Source: Micromonospora chokoriensis
GTDB taxonomy: Bacteria > Actinomycetota > Actinomycetes > Mycobacteriales > Micromonosporaceae
DNA length: 64,000 nucleotides
Assembly: GCF_900091505.1 (NCBI RefSeq)
Contig: NZ_LT607409.1
Coordinates: 3,596,001-3,660,000 of the forward strand
Direction of reading: 5' to 3'
Shown here: positions 16,469 to 24,950 of the stretch, in pieces
How the letters are laid out: each line of letters begins with the position of its first letter
Position numbering within the stretch: position 1 is the first letter of the stretch
The notes under the pieces: model-generated
Seen by the model: the letters and a program-made list of their open reading frames with translations, nothing else
Database searches by the model: none
What the model was told of the DNA's origin: nothing
Made by a program: the position numbers and the translations under genes

Positions 16469-17440
16469 ATGAGCGCCTCACGATCCGACGGACCCTGGCA
16501 AAGGACGAAACACCCGGGACCTTCCGACGCCGGAGGATCGCGTCTCGTGACGTCGGCGCGGTCCGGGCCGGCCGTCGACAGCTCGCGGCCGTTCGGCGCG
16601 CACCTGCGGATGAGCTGGTGGAAGCCGCTGGTGGTGATCCTGGTGCCGCCGTCGGTGATGCTGCTTCTCCAGATCGTGCTCTACCAGGTCGTGGGCCTCG
16701 TCGAGGGCAGCGACGACCCGATGTCGGCCGACTTCACGCCGTTGAAGCTGTTGGCCGTCAACGTCAGCATCGGCGCGGCGGGAGTCCTGGCGATCCTGCT
16801 CCTGGTGTGGATCGCCAGGGTGCCGTGGCGGAGCCTGATCAGCTTTCCCCGAGCCTTCGACGCCCGCCGCCTGGCGTACTACCTGGTCACGGCGGCGTTG
16901 CTGGTGGGTGTCGGGATCGGTGTCGTGGCGCTTGTCGCGCCGGACTCCCCGGGCTGGACGGCTTTCGGGGTCACCGGCACGACGGTCGGCGTGCTGGTGG
17001 TCACCGTGCTGAGTACGCCGCTGCAGTCGGCAGGTGAGGAGTTGATGTTCCGAAGTGCCGTGCTGCCCGCCGCCGCGTCCTGGGTGCGCGCGGTGCGTCC
17101 GGCCCTGGTCGTCGGGCTCGTCGTCTCCGGCCTGGGTTTCGCCGTGGTCCACGGGTCGACCGATCCGTGGCTGTTCGGCTATTACACGTTCATCGGCGTG
17201 AGCACGGGCGTGATGGCCGTCATCGGTCGCGGCATCGAGGCGCCGGTCGCCTTCCACGTCGCGAACAACGTCCTGTTCGGGATCGTCAACACGGTGATGG
17301 CGGACGGTGAGCCCTACGCGATCGACCGGTCCACCGACTCCGGTGACGCGTCCCTGTTGATCCTCGGCGCGGTCAACATCGCCATGGTGCTGCTGGTCTG
17401 GTTGCGCGAGCGGCGAGTCCGGACCACCGACGCGGCCTAA
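16469..17440 (+). CDS. CPBP-family intramembrane metalloprotease
   Basis: The 323-residue protein has a cytoplasmic N-terminus of about 45 residues and then about eight hydrophobic helices. The ABI/CPBP motifs are in the expected order: EELMFR (EExxxR) near residue 190, the FAVVHGS histidine near 229, and the HVANN motif near 265. These residues form the intramembrane active site of Rce1-like proteases; in bacteria the family is linked to bacteriocin self-protection and membrane processing. The ATG at 16469 has a GGAAAGGA ribosome site. It is monocistronic and preceded by a palindrome. Confidence 0.85.
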   Translation: MSASRSDGPWQRTKHPGPSDAGGSRLVTSARSGPAVDSSRPFGAHLRMSWWKPLVVILVPPSVMLLLQIVLYQVVGLVEGSDDPMSADFTPLKLLAVNVSIGAAGVLAILLLVWIARVPWRSLISFPRAFDARRLAYYLVTAALLVGVGIGVVALVAPDSPGWTAFGVTGTTVGVLVVTVLSTPLQSAGEELMFRSAVLPAAASWVRAVRPALVVGLVVSGLGFAVVHGSTDPWLFGYYTFIGVSTGVMAVIGRGIEAPVAFHVANNVLFGIVNTVMADGEPYAIDRSTDSGDASLLILGAVNIAMVLLVWLRERRVRTTDAA

Positions 17441-17548
17441 CCTCACCAGGGCGAGGTTCCAGATGTCCGCGTGCAGGGCCCAGCCTTCGTCCGCTTCCTG
17501 CCATACCCGCAGGATGTCGTCGTAGTCGACCTGCATCGGCGCGGTCAT
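17432..17548 (-). pseudogene. Short N-terminal gene fragment, unidentified
   Basis: On the minus strand from 17548 the reading MTAPMQVDYDDILRVWQEAD continues through DEGWALHADIWNLALVRLG and looks like true coding sequence (acidic, aromatic, low Arg). It then runs into the 3' end of the CPBP gene antisense and loses protein character. I cannot name the family. It looks like the 5' stub of a deleted gene. Confidence 0.3.
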
Positions 17549-17689
17549 GAGCCCGAGGCTGGGCGAGGGCTGGGGGGCACGGGGCTGTTCCCCCTTTCGG
17601 CGCGAGCCTGGAAGGTCTGGCTCTGCGGAGGGTCGGCGGTAGGCGGACGTGCGGGCGCATATCCGCCTGGTCGCTGACGGGCCGGGTGG

Positions 17690-18709
17690 TCAGCGGCGGC
17701 GCAGCGCCGGCTCCAGCAGGGCGGGTGGGGTGTCGTTCTTCTCGTGGGCGGCGAGGTCGACGCCGGGAGCCACGATCGCGTCGATCGCGTCCAGCACGTC
17801 GACCGACAGCACCGTGTCCGCGGCGGCGAGCTGCGAGCTGAGGTGGTCCATCGTGCGGGGACCGATGATCGCGCTGGTCACGCCCGGGTGCGCGGTGACG
17901 AAGCCGAGCGCGAGCTGGATCATGCTGAGGCCGGCCTCGTCGGCGACCGTGGCGAGCTGCTCGACGGCGTCGAGCTTGGCGCGGTTGGCGGGGATGCTGA
18001 CGTCGAAGCGATGCTGCATGAAGCCCGAGCGGTTCGTGGTGATCTCCTGGTCGGCGCGGATCGCCCCGGACAGCCAGCCCGATGCCAGCGGGCTCCAGGC
18101 CAGCACGCCCACGCCGTACTCCTGGGTCGCGGGCAGCACGTGGGTCTCGATCCCACGCTGAAGGATCGAGTAGTTCGGCTGCTCGGTCACGTACCGGCTC
18201 AGACGCCCCTCACGGGCAGCCCACTGCGCCTGCACGATGCGGTAGGCCGGGAAGGTCGAGGAACCGAAGTAGCGGATCTTGCCCGCGCGCTGCAGGTCCG
18301 TCAGCGCCGACAACGTCTCGTCGTCGCTGGTCGTCGGATCCCACCGGTGCATCTGGTAGAGGTCGACGTGGTCGACGCCGAGGCGGCGCAGGCTGTTCTC
18401 CAGTGCGGTGACCAGCCAGCGGCGTGAGCCGCCCCGCTGGTTGCGCTCGTCGCCCATCGGCAGGGTCGCCTTGGTGGCCAGGATGACGTCGTCGCGACGG
18501 CCGGCGATGGCCCTACCGACCATCTCCTCGGACTGGCCACCGCTGTAGGCGTCGGCGGTGTCGATGAGGTTGATCCCCGCATCGAGCGCGCCGTCGACGA
18601 TGGCGGTGGCTTCCTCCTGGGTGGTGTTGCCGATCTTGCCGAAGTTCATTGCGCCGAGCACGAGGGTGCTGACCTGCACACCTGTGCGGCCCAAGGTGCG
18701 GTACTGCAT
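17690..18709 (-). CDS. Aldo/keto reductase
   Basis: The 339-residue protein is an NADPH-dependent TIM-barrel reductase. The catalytic tetrad is visible: Asp and Tyr in DTADAYSGG near residue 55, Lys in ATKAT near 80, and His in YQMHRWD near 120. NADPH-binding elements near the C-terminus (SAIIGPRTMDHL) are present. It resembles YccK/Tas-type actinobacterial enzymes acting on aldehydes and ketones; the natural substrate is unknown. ATG 18709 is preferred because homology starts there (MQYRTLGRTGVQVS) and an AAGGAG ribosome site sits 8 bp upstream; the longer open frame to 19594 has no coding character. Confidence 0.9.
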   Translation of the reverse strand: MQYRTLGRTGVQVSTLVLGAMNFGKIGNTTQEEATAIVDGALDAGINLIDTADAYSGGQSEEMVGRAIAGRRDDVILATKATLPMGDERNQRGGSRRWLVTALENSLRRLGVDHVDLYQMHRWDPTTSDDETLSALTDLQRAGKIRYFGSSTFPAYRIVQAQWAAREGRLSRYVTEQPNYSILQRGIETHVLPATQEYGVGVLAWSPLASGWLSGAIRADQEITTNRSGFMQHRFDVSIPANRAKLDAVEQLATVADEAGLSMIQLALGFVTAHPGVTSAIIGPRTMDHLSSQLAAADTVLSVDVLDAIDAIVAPGVDLAAHEKNDTPPALLEPALRRR

Positions 18710-18789
18710 GACTGTTTCTCCTTCAGACGTCCAGCGGTGCTCGGTGTGGTGGAGCCCGTCCGGTTCAGCATGCCGCCAACCGGAGCAAT

Positions 18790-18822
18790 GTTCCGGTAAA
18801 CAACATACGGAACCGCGTTCCG
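18790..18822. promoter_or_regulatory. Three GTTCCG half-sites upstream of the aldo/keto reductase
   Basis: GTTCCG (18790-18795), its complement CGGAAC (18808-18813) and GTTCCG again (18817-18822) form two overlapping inverted repeats in the promoter region about 80-110 bp before the reductase start. This suggests a repressor or activator binding as paired dimers. The rest of the gap from 18710 to 19148 shows nothing else I can name. Confidence 0.45.
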
Positions 18823-19148
18823 GATGCCAAGCGGAGTGACGGGGGTAACGCGACGTGGCTGAGGTCGACACCGGCGCGGAGTGGCCGGTCGCGCGCAGTC
18901 GGGCCGACGCCCGGCGCAGTCGAAAGCCCTGCTCGACGCTGCCGCCATTGGCGGGGCTGGTGCGGCCCCGGTGTGCCCAGATCCCGGAGGTGGCGCCGAC
19001 CGTTGTGCGGCATGACAAAGACAGGAGTCGATCAGCTGCAGGTTTGCGACTCTTAACGAAGACGGTGGCACGACGTCCGCTGAATAGTTTCCTCACCATG
19101 TTCTTCGATTCCCCCGCCACTTCGGGGAACGATCTGTAGGAGGGGAAG

Positions 19149-19736
19149 ATGCTCAGACGTCGCATGCTCGGCATCGGGCTCGCCGCACTGCTGCTGGCCT
19201 CCGGGGTCACCGTTGCTTCTCCGGCCAGTGCGGCAGGGGCCGCCATGGCTGCCGGGACGATCCCCCAGTCGGTGCTCGCAGCGGCACAGGCTCTGGCCGG
19301 CGGAAAGGCCGCAGCGACGACGCCCACGTTCAGCCGGACGTCGACCGCTCGCGGGCCGGTCACGGCAGCCGCCGCGGATGTGATCACCTGCAACGCACGG
19401 GCCCAGTACCCACATGCGTCGACCGGCGGCAACGGCATCCCGGGCAGCCTCGACGGCAAGGCGGATTCGTGGTGTGACGCGCCAATCCCGTACATCGGTG
19501 CGCAAGCCGAGTTGTACCAGTACGTCCCCGGCAGCGGCTTCTTCCTGGTGTCGGTGGGAGGCCTGAACTCCGGCCCGGGCACCAAGAAGTACACCGGTGT
19601 CGCCTTCGCGATCTGCCAGGCTGTGCCGAACTACTACGTCACCAAGGGCATCCACACCTACACCGCTCCCGGCGGCTACTACCCCCCGTCGGTGACGCTG
19701 ACGACACAGTCGCCCATCGTGCAGGTCACCTGCTGA
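19149..19736 (+). CDS. Secreted protein of unknown function, 195 aa
   Basis: A classical signal peptide is clear: MLRRRMLGIGLAALLLASG, then ASPASAAG with a likely cleavage after residue 28. The mature part has a flexible Ala/Thr-rich stretch to about residue 75 and a compact C-terminal domain with four cysteines (VITCNA, SWCDAP, AICQAV and the final VTC), probably two disulphides. It is rich in Tyr, Gly and Pro (YYPPS, YVPGSGFF). The family is not recognised. A strong GGAGGGG ribosome site precedes ATG 19149, and a perfect hairpin terminator follows, so it is a stand-alone transcript. Confidence 0.75.
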   Translation: MLRRRMLGIGLAALLLASGVTVASPASAAGAAMAAGTIPQSVLAAAQALAGGKAAATTPTFSRTSTARGPVTAAAADVITCNARAQYPHASTGGNGIPGSLDGKADSWCDAPIPYIGAQAELYQYVPGSGFFLVSVGGLNSGPGTKKYTGVAFAICQAVPNYYVTKGIHTYTAPGGYYPPSVTLTTQSPIVQVTC

Positions 19737-19754
19737 CCAGGCCGCACGGGTGAA

Positions 19755-19791
19755 CCGGTCGACCGCCGCGACGCCGGCGGCGGTCGACCGG
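19755..19791 (+). terminator. Perfect 14-bp hairpin after the secreted protein gene
   Basis: CCGGTCGACCGCCG (19755-19768) pairs exactly with 19778-19791 across a 9-base loop, 19 bp after the stop codon. Confidence 0.8.
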
Positions 19792-19796
19792 CTACG

Positions 19797-19991
19797 CCCG
19801 TACCCTCGTTCCTCCCGCAGCCGGTCGGCGACCGTCCAGGCGAAGGCGGCGGTCAGGATCCGCACACCGCGGGTCGCGGCGGGTCGCAGCCCGATCAGCT
19901 CCTCTACTCGCCGGAGGCGGTAGTCGAGCGTACGGTGTGCACACCCGACGCCCGTGCCGTCGCCGGTCGGGACACGTCGTGCAAGCGCCAC
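19797..19991 (-). pseudogene. C-terminal remnant of a PucR/CdaR-type regulator
   Basis: The minus-strand reading HRTLDYRLRRVEELIGLRPA then TRGVRILTAAF is the conserved C-terminal helix-turn-helix (HTH_30) of PucR-type regulators, which normally follows several hundred residues of sensory domain. Here only about 65 residues are left. There is no upstream domain in this frame, and the reading runs into the neighbouring terminator without a proper stop. It is a decayed regulator end. Confidence 0.65.
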
Positions 19992-20126
19992 GATCAGGTC
20001 CGGCGCGACACCTCCTGCAAGGGACGTCGAACGCGCTTCGACTGATGCCCATCGATGGTATTTGCGTCTTCAACAGGGGTGGATCGGGTCGACGACGTTC
20101 TGGTTCGCTTCGCGGCCACGTACGCG

Positions 20127-20155
20127 GCCCCGGACCCCTGACCGGGGTCCGGGGC
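20127..20155. terminator. 12-bp perfect hairpin
   Basis: GCCCCGGACCCC (20127-20138) and its exact complement (20144-20155) enclose TGACC. It lies about 95 bp beyond the end of the leftward quinone oxidoreductase gene and could terminate it. Confidence 0.7.
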
Positions 20156-20248
20156 AGCTACCCGACGTGTCGGTGCCTGCCGGCCGGCGTCGTGCCGGTG
20201 CTCGCCCGACCGCGCGCGCCCGGGTCAGTGGACAGACGCTCGGCTGCC

Positions 20249-21178
20249 CTACGGCTTCAGCACGATCTTGCCCCGCGCGTGGCGGGACTCACTCAACTCG
20301 TGGGCGGCGCTCGCCTCCTTGAGGGAGAACACGGCAGCGACCGGCACTGTGAAACGGCCCCGCTCGGCGAGTTCGCCGGCGGCAGCGATTCCCTCGAGAG
20401 CCGGGGTGTCCGCGCCGGGGCCAGAGCCGCGCGACAGGTGTACGCCGTGGGCCGGGGCGTTGATGTCGGCGATGCTCACCACCCTGTCCGGGCCCGCCAC
20501 CAGGCTGACCAGGTCGGGTACGGAACCAGAGCCGGCACAGTCGAGTGCGACGTCCACCCCGCCGGGCACCAGAGCGCGGACCCGCTCGGCCAGTCCGGGG
20601 CCGTAGGTGGTCGGGATCGCCCCGAGCGAGGCGACGAACTCATGGTTGCGTTCGCTGGCCGTGCCGATGACGGTCGCGCCGCGAGCGACCGCGAGCTGGA
20701 TCGCTGTCGTACCGACGCCGCCGGCTGCGCCCTCGATCAACAGCGTGGTGCCGTCCTTGACGCCCAGCCGGTCGAGTACTCGGGTGGCCGTCTCGATGTT
20801 GCCCGCCGCGCCGCCGGCCTGCTCCCAGGTCAGGGCGGCCGGCTTCGGTGCCCACGCGGCCAGGACGGCGTACTCGGCATTCGCCCCGCCCATCTGGGCG
20901 TAGTCGGTGATCCCGAAAACCTCATCGCCCACCCGAGCGGTGGTCACCCCGTCACCGACCTCATCCACCACGCCGGCGGCGTCGACACCGGGCACGTGCG
21001 GAAGGTGAAGCGGAATCCACTCCTGGAATTGGCCGGCGCGCACGTATGTGTCGGCAGGATTGACACCCGAGGCCCGAACGGCCACCCGAATCTGGCCCGG
21101 TCCGGCGTGCGGTTCCGGTGCCTCCGAGACCTCAAGGACACTCGCGGGACCGTACTTCGAAAATTGCAAAGCCCTCAT
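20249..21178 (-). CDS. NADP-dependent quinone oxidoreductase-like MDR enzyme
   Basis: The 309-residue protein belongs to the zinc-free quinone oxidoreductase branch of the medium-chain dehydrogenase/reductase superfamily. The N-terminal substrate domain (ALQFSKYGPASVLEV, VNPADTYVRAG, PGVDAAGVVDEVG) lacks the catalytic zinc cysteine. The Rossmann domain carries GAAGGVGTTAIQLA near residue 150. It probably reduces quinones or enones with NADPH. ATG 21178 is the natural start. It is divergent from a TetR regulator across only 50 bp, so control by that regulator is likely. A hairpin terminator lies downstream. Confidence 0.88.
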   Translation of the reverse strand: MRALQFSKYGPASVLEVSEAPEPHAGPGQIRVAVRASGVNPADTYVRAGQFQEWIPLHLPHVPGVDAAGVVDEVGDGVTTARVGDEVFGITDYAQMGGANAEYAVLAAWAPKPAALTWEQAGGAAGNIETATRVLDRLGVKDGTTLLIEGAAGGVGTTAIQLAVARGATVIGTASERNHEFVASLGAIPTTYGPGLAERVRALVPGGVDVALDCAGSGSVPDLVSLVAGPDRVVSIADINAPAHGVHLSRGSGPGADTPALEGIAAAGELAERGRFTVPVAAVFSLKEASAAHELSESRHARGKIVLKP

Positions 21179-21228
21179 GCCGACGGACGTTAACGCACGC
21201 CGCTGTCGGCCTGGCTAAAGTGAGAGCC

Positions 21229-21876
21229 GTGACCGATCGTTTGCCTCACACCCTTCGCTCCGACGCCCTGGACAACCGCGAGCGCATCGTCGAGGCCGCC
21301 CGCGCGGTCTTCGCCGTGGACGGCCTGGATGTGCCCATGCGGGAGGTCGCCCGGCGCGCCGGTGTTGCGCCTGCCACCCTGTACCGGCGCTTTCCGACCA
21401 AGGAGATGCTGGTCACCGAGGCATTCGCGGAACAGATGCAGGCGTGTCACACGGTTGTCGACGAGGGCCTCGCCGATCCGGATCCATGGCACGGTTTCTG
21501 TCTCGTCATCGAAAAAATGTGTGAACTGCACGCTCGCGATCGAGGCTTCACCGCAGCTCTCATTTCGAACTTTCCCCACGCGGTTGATTTCGAGGCGCGC
21601 CGTGAATACGCGCTCAAAGCGATCGACGAACTGGCGCGCCGCGCCAAGGAAGCGGGCCGCCTGCGCCCCGACTTCGTCCTGGACGACGTCCTCCTCGTGC
21701 TCATGGCCAACAGCGGCATCCACGCGACCTCGCTGACCACCCAGGTCACCGCCTCCCGGCGCTTCGCCGCACTCGCCATCTCGGCCTTCCGAGCCTCCCC
21801 GGATGTCGCGCCGCTCCCGCCCGTGGTGCCGTTGGCACCCCCGGCATCGGTGTCCAGGCGCAGCCGGGCCGGCTAG
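21229..21876 (+). CDS. TetR/AcrR family regulator
   Basis: The 215-residue protein has an N-terminal HTH (NRERIVEAARAVFAVDGLDV, then VARRAGVAPATLYRRFPTKE, residues 16-60) and a helical ligand-binding C-terminus of the type seen in regulators of redox genes. The GTG start at 21229 gives MTDRLPHTLRSDAL, and the region before it has no coding character. It is transcribed away from the quinone oxidoreductase, with a 50-bp shared promoter region that must hold the operator; no clean palindrome is visible there. Confidence 0.9.
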   Translation: MTDRLPHTLRSDALDNRERIVEAARAVFAVDGLDVPMREVARRAGVAPATLYRRFPTKEMLVTEAFAEQMQACHTVVDEGLADPDPWHGFCLVIEKMCELHARDRGFTAALISNFPHAVDFEARREYALKAIDELARRAKEAGRLRPDFVLDDVLLVLMANSGIHATSLTTQVTASRRFAALAISAFRASPDVAPLPPVVPLAPPASVSRRSRAG

Positions 21877-21889
21877 CCCCGCGACGCCA

Positions 21890-22123
21890 TCACCGTCCAC
21901 CGCGCCGTACGTCGAAAGGGCGCTCGTCGAAGGCGGCCCGTTCCAGGACCTCCACGACCGGCCAGATCGTGTCGTCCCCGCCCAGGTCATGGTCCAGCCA
22001 CAGCTCGTCCAGGCGGCGGCCCCGGTACCGATCGATGAGGTCAACTCCGGCGGCACTGGTACGGGCCACCGCGGCGCTACGGCCATCCAGAAACGAACGA
22101 AGGTCATCTACCATGACGATCAC
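21890..22123 (-). pseudogene. Truncated cyclic-phosphate processing receiver-domain (cREC) gene
   Basis: MVDDLRSFLDGRSAAVARTS, then DELWLDHDLGGDDTIWPVVE matches the small cREC proteins of actinobacteria, whose conserved end (VHTSNPxG) should follow. Here the reading stops at PFDVRRGGR, about 30 residues early, next to the convergent TetR stop. The start is either GTG 22123 or ATG 22114. The DDLR and LDHDLGGDD acidic motifs are intact, so this is a recent 3' truncation. Confidence 0.6.
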
Positions 22124-22316
22124 TCGGCGGTCTTTCACGCGATGATGATGCCTGGCCCCGCCCGGATCCGACATCCGGATTCGGCCCGCCTACCGTGCGC
22201 GTCGACACCGGGTGTCCGCCGCCGTTCGTGACTACCAGTGGCGGCGCGGGTGGGAGATTCGACGAGCCCGCCCCCGGGTCGCGCCCTCGATGAACCCCTG
22301 CATAGGCTGCCTCGCC

Positions 22317-23012
22317 ATGGACGAGCCGCGCGGGTCAGGAGTTCTCCGTCATCAGTCGCTGCACGACGGGTTCGTGCCGGCGCAGGGGCCGCAGCAGGCC
22401 TTCGCCGACGCGATCGACCGACACATCGAGGAACACTTCGGGCCCGTCGAGTTCGTTTACCACGAGATCGCCTCACACCTGGTCGGTGTGCATGTCTATG
22501 TCGTGGCCCCGACCGAGGAACGCCCGTACCGGACGCTGATCACCTCGGGGATGAGTGAGCTGCCGATGGCAGTCCCGGAAGGTCACGACATCAGCCCGTA
22601 CGCGGAACTCATGCTGAGCCTGCCGGCTGATTGGCCGCTGACCGAGGCGGCCGGGCTCGGCGACGAAGCCGGGTGGCCGGTGCAGGCCCTCAAGCAGGTG
22701 GCTCGGCTACCGCACGAGTACGGAACCTGGATCGGCGAGTGGCATTCCGTGCCCAACGGCGACCCCGCGCAGCCGTACGCGGCGGACACCCCGTTCGCCG
22801 GGGTCGTCGTCACGCCGATGGTGCGGGTGCCGCCGGAGGCCGGGACGATCGACGTCGGCGACGGCATCCGAATCGCGTTGCTCGCGTTGATCCCTCTGCA
22901 TCCGGAGGAGATCGCGGTCAAGGTCGAGCGCGGCACCAACGCGCTCATCGAGATCCTGGACCGTGGCCGCGTCTCCGAGTTGTTGGACCCGCGTCGGCCC
23001 TCGTACGCCTGA
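22317..23012 (+). CDS. Suppressor-of-fused (SUFU) domain protein
   Basis: The 231-residue cytoplasmic protein matches the bacterial SUFU fold: HIEEHFGPVEFVYHEI near residue 40, then VHVYVVAPTEERPYRTLITSGMS, YAELMLSLPADWPL, PVQALKQVARLPHEYGTW and GIRIALLALIPLHPEE. Bacterial SUFU proteins were assigned by comparative genomics as immunity proteins of polymorphic toxins. No toxin gene is nearby, so it is either an orphan immunity gene or has another role. ATG 22317 is chosen because the fold begins shortly after it. Confidence 0.8.
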   Translation: MDEPRGSGVLRHQSLHDGFVPAQGPQQAFADAIDRHIEEHFGPVEFVYHEIASHLVGVHVYVVAPTEERPYRTLITSGMSELPMAVPEGHDISPYAELMLSLPADWPLTEAAGLGDEAGWPVQALKQVARLPHEYGTWIGEWHSVPNGDPAQPYAADTPFAGVVVTPMVRVPPEAGTIDVGDGIRIALLALIPLHPEEIAVKVERGTNALIEILDRGRVSELLDPRRPSYA

Positions 23013-23037
23013 CAGCTCGATCCGACTGGCCCTGACG

Positions 23038-23600
23038 CTACCCGAGCAGTGCCGCCGCCGCGGCCAGGGTGGCCAGCGACAGCGTTGTGGTCACCACCAC
23101 CGCCCGGTTGGCGACCGTTTCGCCGACGCCGTACTCCTGGCTGGCGACACCGAGCAGCGACGCCAGGATCACCGGGTTCCGAACGGGCAGGGAGGCGATA
23201 CGGCGGACCCGTACCCGCCCGGCCGGGTCGCGGCGCCGGTCCAGGGCGACCAGGATCACGGGCGTCACCACCAGCACCTGCAGCAGCACCACTTCCGCCA
23301 GGAACGACACGTTGCCGATCACCTGCGTGGCGATCGGGATGCCGAGGTTCGCCGAGTTCACGTAGCCGGCGGCCATGCCCCAGATCGGCCGTTCGCCGGG
23401 CTCCCGACCGAACAACCAGCTCGCGCCGACCCAGCCGAACCCGATGACCGTTGCGGTGTTGATCCCAAAGGCGAGCAGCGGGCGGCCGGCGAAGCCGGCC
23501 AGCGGCACGCGGGACAGAGCCAGGAACAGGGCGGACGGCATCGCAAGATGAAACACGAACCGGCCGAGCACCGACGCCGCCGCCTCGCCCAGCAGACGTG
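23038..23600 (-). pseudogene. AEC (auxin efflux carrier) family transporter, internally deleted
   Basis: The minus-strand reading LLGEAAASVLGRFVFHLAMP, then LALSRVPLAGFAGRPLLAFG and VNSANLGIPIATQVIG matches the first half of AEC permeases. At NPVILASLLGVA it jumps directly to SQEYGVGETVANRAVVVTTT, which is the extreme C-terminus of the family. About 100 residues with several membrane helices are missing in frame, and the first 25 or so residues (first helix) are also absent. The remaining 177-187 residues cannot form the ten-helix transporter. Confidence 0.8.
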
Positions 23601-23756
23601 TTCAGCCTCGCATCCCGTCCGGTCCGAGCGAACATCCCGCCGGTGGTCGTGCGCGTTCGATCGCCCGGCGGCCGTCGCCCTTCCTCGGAGCAGCGAACGG
23701 ACATGCGCTGGTCCGGAAGCGCTCGCGTTGCCGAAGGCGTGCGGTTGGGAAGGGTG

Positions 23757-23790
23757 GTGGCGTGTCGGGTTACGCAACCCGACACGCCAC
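23757..23790 (-). terminator. Perfect 15-bp hairpin terminator of the SnoaL gene
   Basis: GTGGCGTGTCGGGTT (23757-23771) pairs exactly with 23776-23790 across an ACGC loop, just beyond the stop (23796) of the leftward SnoaL-like gene. Confidence 0.85.
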
Positions 23791-23795
23791 GTGCC

Positions 23796-24416
23796 TCATC
23801 TGCCGTTCGTGGTTGCCGGAGGAGTCCAGGCGGGCAGCGGTTCCATCCAGAAGCGGGTCAGCAGTACCGAATCGATAAGCCACTGACCGTTGACCTTCTT
23901 GTAGGTCTCGCGGTACTGCCCGTAGCCGTTGTGCCCCTCAGGGGCGTTCGGGCCGGACGGGAAGGTAAGGATGTCTTCCATCGACCAGATTCCGGACGCC
24001 GTGTCCGGTCCCGTGATCGTGATTTCAGGCATGGCTCCCGAGTGGGCTGACGGGGCGGCGCCGGTGAGGTCGCGGATCGTGTGGGCGAACTCCTCCGGCG
24101 ATTTCCAGGTGATCCCATCGGTGACGAGCTTGGCATCGGGCGTGAACAGCGCGGCCAGGTCGTCGTGCTTCTTCTCGTCCACGAAGCGGAAGTAGCGAGC
24201 CTTGAGTTGGTGGATCTCCTCGATGTCTTCCAAGCGCTGCACCCGCTCAGCGAGTGACGTGGAGGAGGCGCTCGTCGGGTGGTTGTGCGCGCTCGCCGCC
24301 TGGGAGGTGAGGGCTGCTACGCCCACCCCGGCGCCGACCAGCAACGCGGCAGCCGCGGCTGCCGCGCTGACCCGCGACCGCAGCGTCGCTGCGCGACCGG
24401 TTTCCTGCTTGCTCAT
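23796..24416 (-). CDS. Exported SnoaL/NTF2-like protein
   Basis: The 206-residue product starts with a signal-peptide-like segment (residues 16-45, SAAAAAAALLVGAGVGVAAL, then ASAHNHP). An NTF2-like cone domain follows: LEDIEEIHQLKARYFRFVDE near residue 62, DLAALFTPDAKLV, GIWSMEDILTFPSG and GYGQYRETYKKVNGQW. SnoaL_4-type proteins act as small cyclases, hydratases or binding proteins; no catalytic residue can be assigned. The ATG is supported by an AAAGGAA ribosome site. Its upstream region shares an operator with the divergent TetR gene at 24951, and a strong terminator follows. Confidence 0.85.
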   Translation of the reverse strand: MSKQETGRAATLRSRVSAAAAAAALLVGAGVGVAALTSQAASAHNHPTSASSTSLAERVQRLEDIEEIHQLKARYFRFVDEKKHDDLAALFTPDAKLVTDGITWKSPEEFAHTIRDLTGAAPSAHSGAMPEITITGPDTASGIWSMEDILTFPSGPNAPEGHNGYGQYRETYKKVNGQWLIDSVLLTRFWMEPLPAWTPPATTNGR

Positions 24417-24526
24417 GACGTGGTTCCTTTCGTCTCTGTAACGGTCCCGGACGGCTCGGTCTCGTGCCCTCGTAAGACGAAAGCCTCAGACCGGGCAATA
24501 CCGCGCATAGTGCTCGAACCTTTATA

Positions 24527-24543
24527 CGGACGAGGCGCGTCCG
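24527..24543. promoter_or_regulatory. TetR operator copy 1, CGGACGA-GGC-GCGTCCG
   Basis: An inverted repeat with one mismatch lies about 110 bp upstream of the exported SnoaL gene. It shares its half-site CGGACGA with two further copies in the same intergenic region and is preceded by TATA in the same way as copy 3 is preceded by ATA. Confidence 0.65.
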
Positions 24544-24572
24544 CTTTCGGGCGATGGCGAGCTTAGCCCAAG

Positions 24573-24589
24573 AGGACGACCATCGTCCG
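24573..24589. promoter_or_regulatory. TetR operator copy 2, (A)GGACGA-CCA-TCGTCCG
   Basis: GGACGA and TCGTCC are perfectly complementary with the same 3-bp spacing as the other two copies. It lies 29 bp from copy 1, between the divergent SnoaL and TetR genes. Confidence 0.55.
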
Positions 24590-24793
24590 CTTCTTCTGGC
24601 GGTCGACCAGGTGACCCTGGCCACCCCTCAAGGGGGCATCGGGGCGGGCCGCCGCCGGCAGGTGTGGGGCGGGCGGTCGGGCGGGGGGTCCGGTGGTCGA
24701 AGCGGAACGTCGCCTGCCTGCTGGTGGTCAGGGTCACGGTCCCGGACGCCCAGAAAGCGGACGGCACTCGTCCCGTTGAGCTAGAGTCAGATA

Positions 24794-24810
24794 CGGACGA
24801 CGCTCGTCCG
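24794..24810. promoter_or_regulatory. TetR operator copy 3, CGGACGA-CGC-TCGTCCG
   Basis: A perfect 7-bp inverted repeat with a 3-bp centre lies about 140 bp before the TetR start at 24951, flanked by CTAG on both sides. This is the probable autoregulatory site. Confidence 0.7.
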
Positions 24811-24950
24811 CCTAGTGATCCTCATTTGTTGTTGGATACGCAGGGAGGCCCCCGTGACTTATCTCCATGAGACGTTCCGGCTACGGGACGCGTCGGGAGT
24901 GCTCGGAAACAGTGGAGAGCGCCGGATCTCGTATGTCGGGCCCGGGTCCC

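Noticed and set aside
16478..17548. A 356-codon minus-strand frame opposite the CPBP gene, with similar long frames at 39723-41315, 43457-44872, 44898-46322 and 47052-48959.
   Set aside because: They are antisense to well-supported genes, rich in Arg, Gly and Asp-His runs, and match no family. High GC at third positions opens such frames by chance. Only the first 40 residues of the 17548 frame look protein-like.
17690..19594. A 634-residue extension of the aldo/keto reductase.
   Set aside because: Family homology, ribosome site and promoter-like half-sites all place the start at 18709. The upstream part is antisense to the secreted protein gene and has no coding character.
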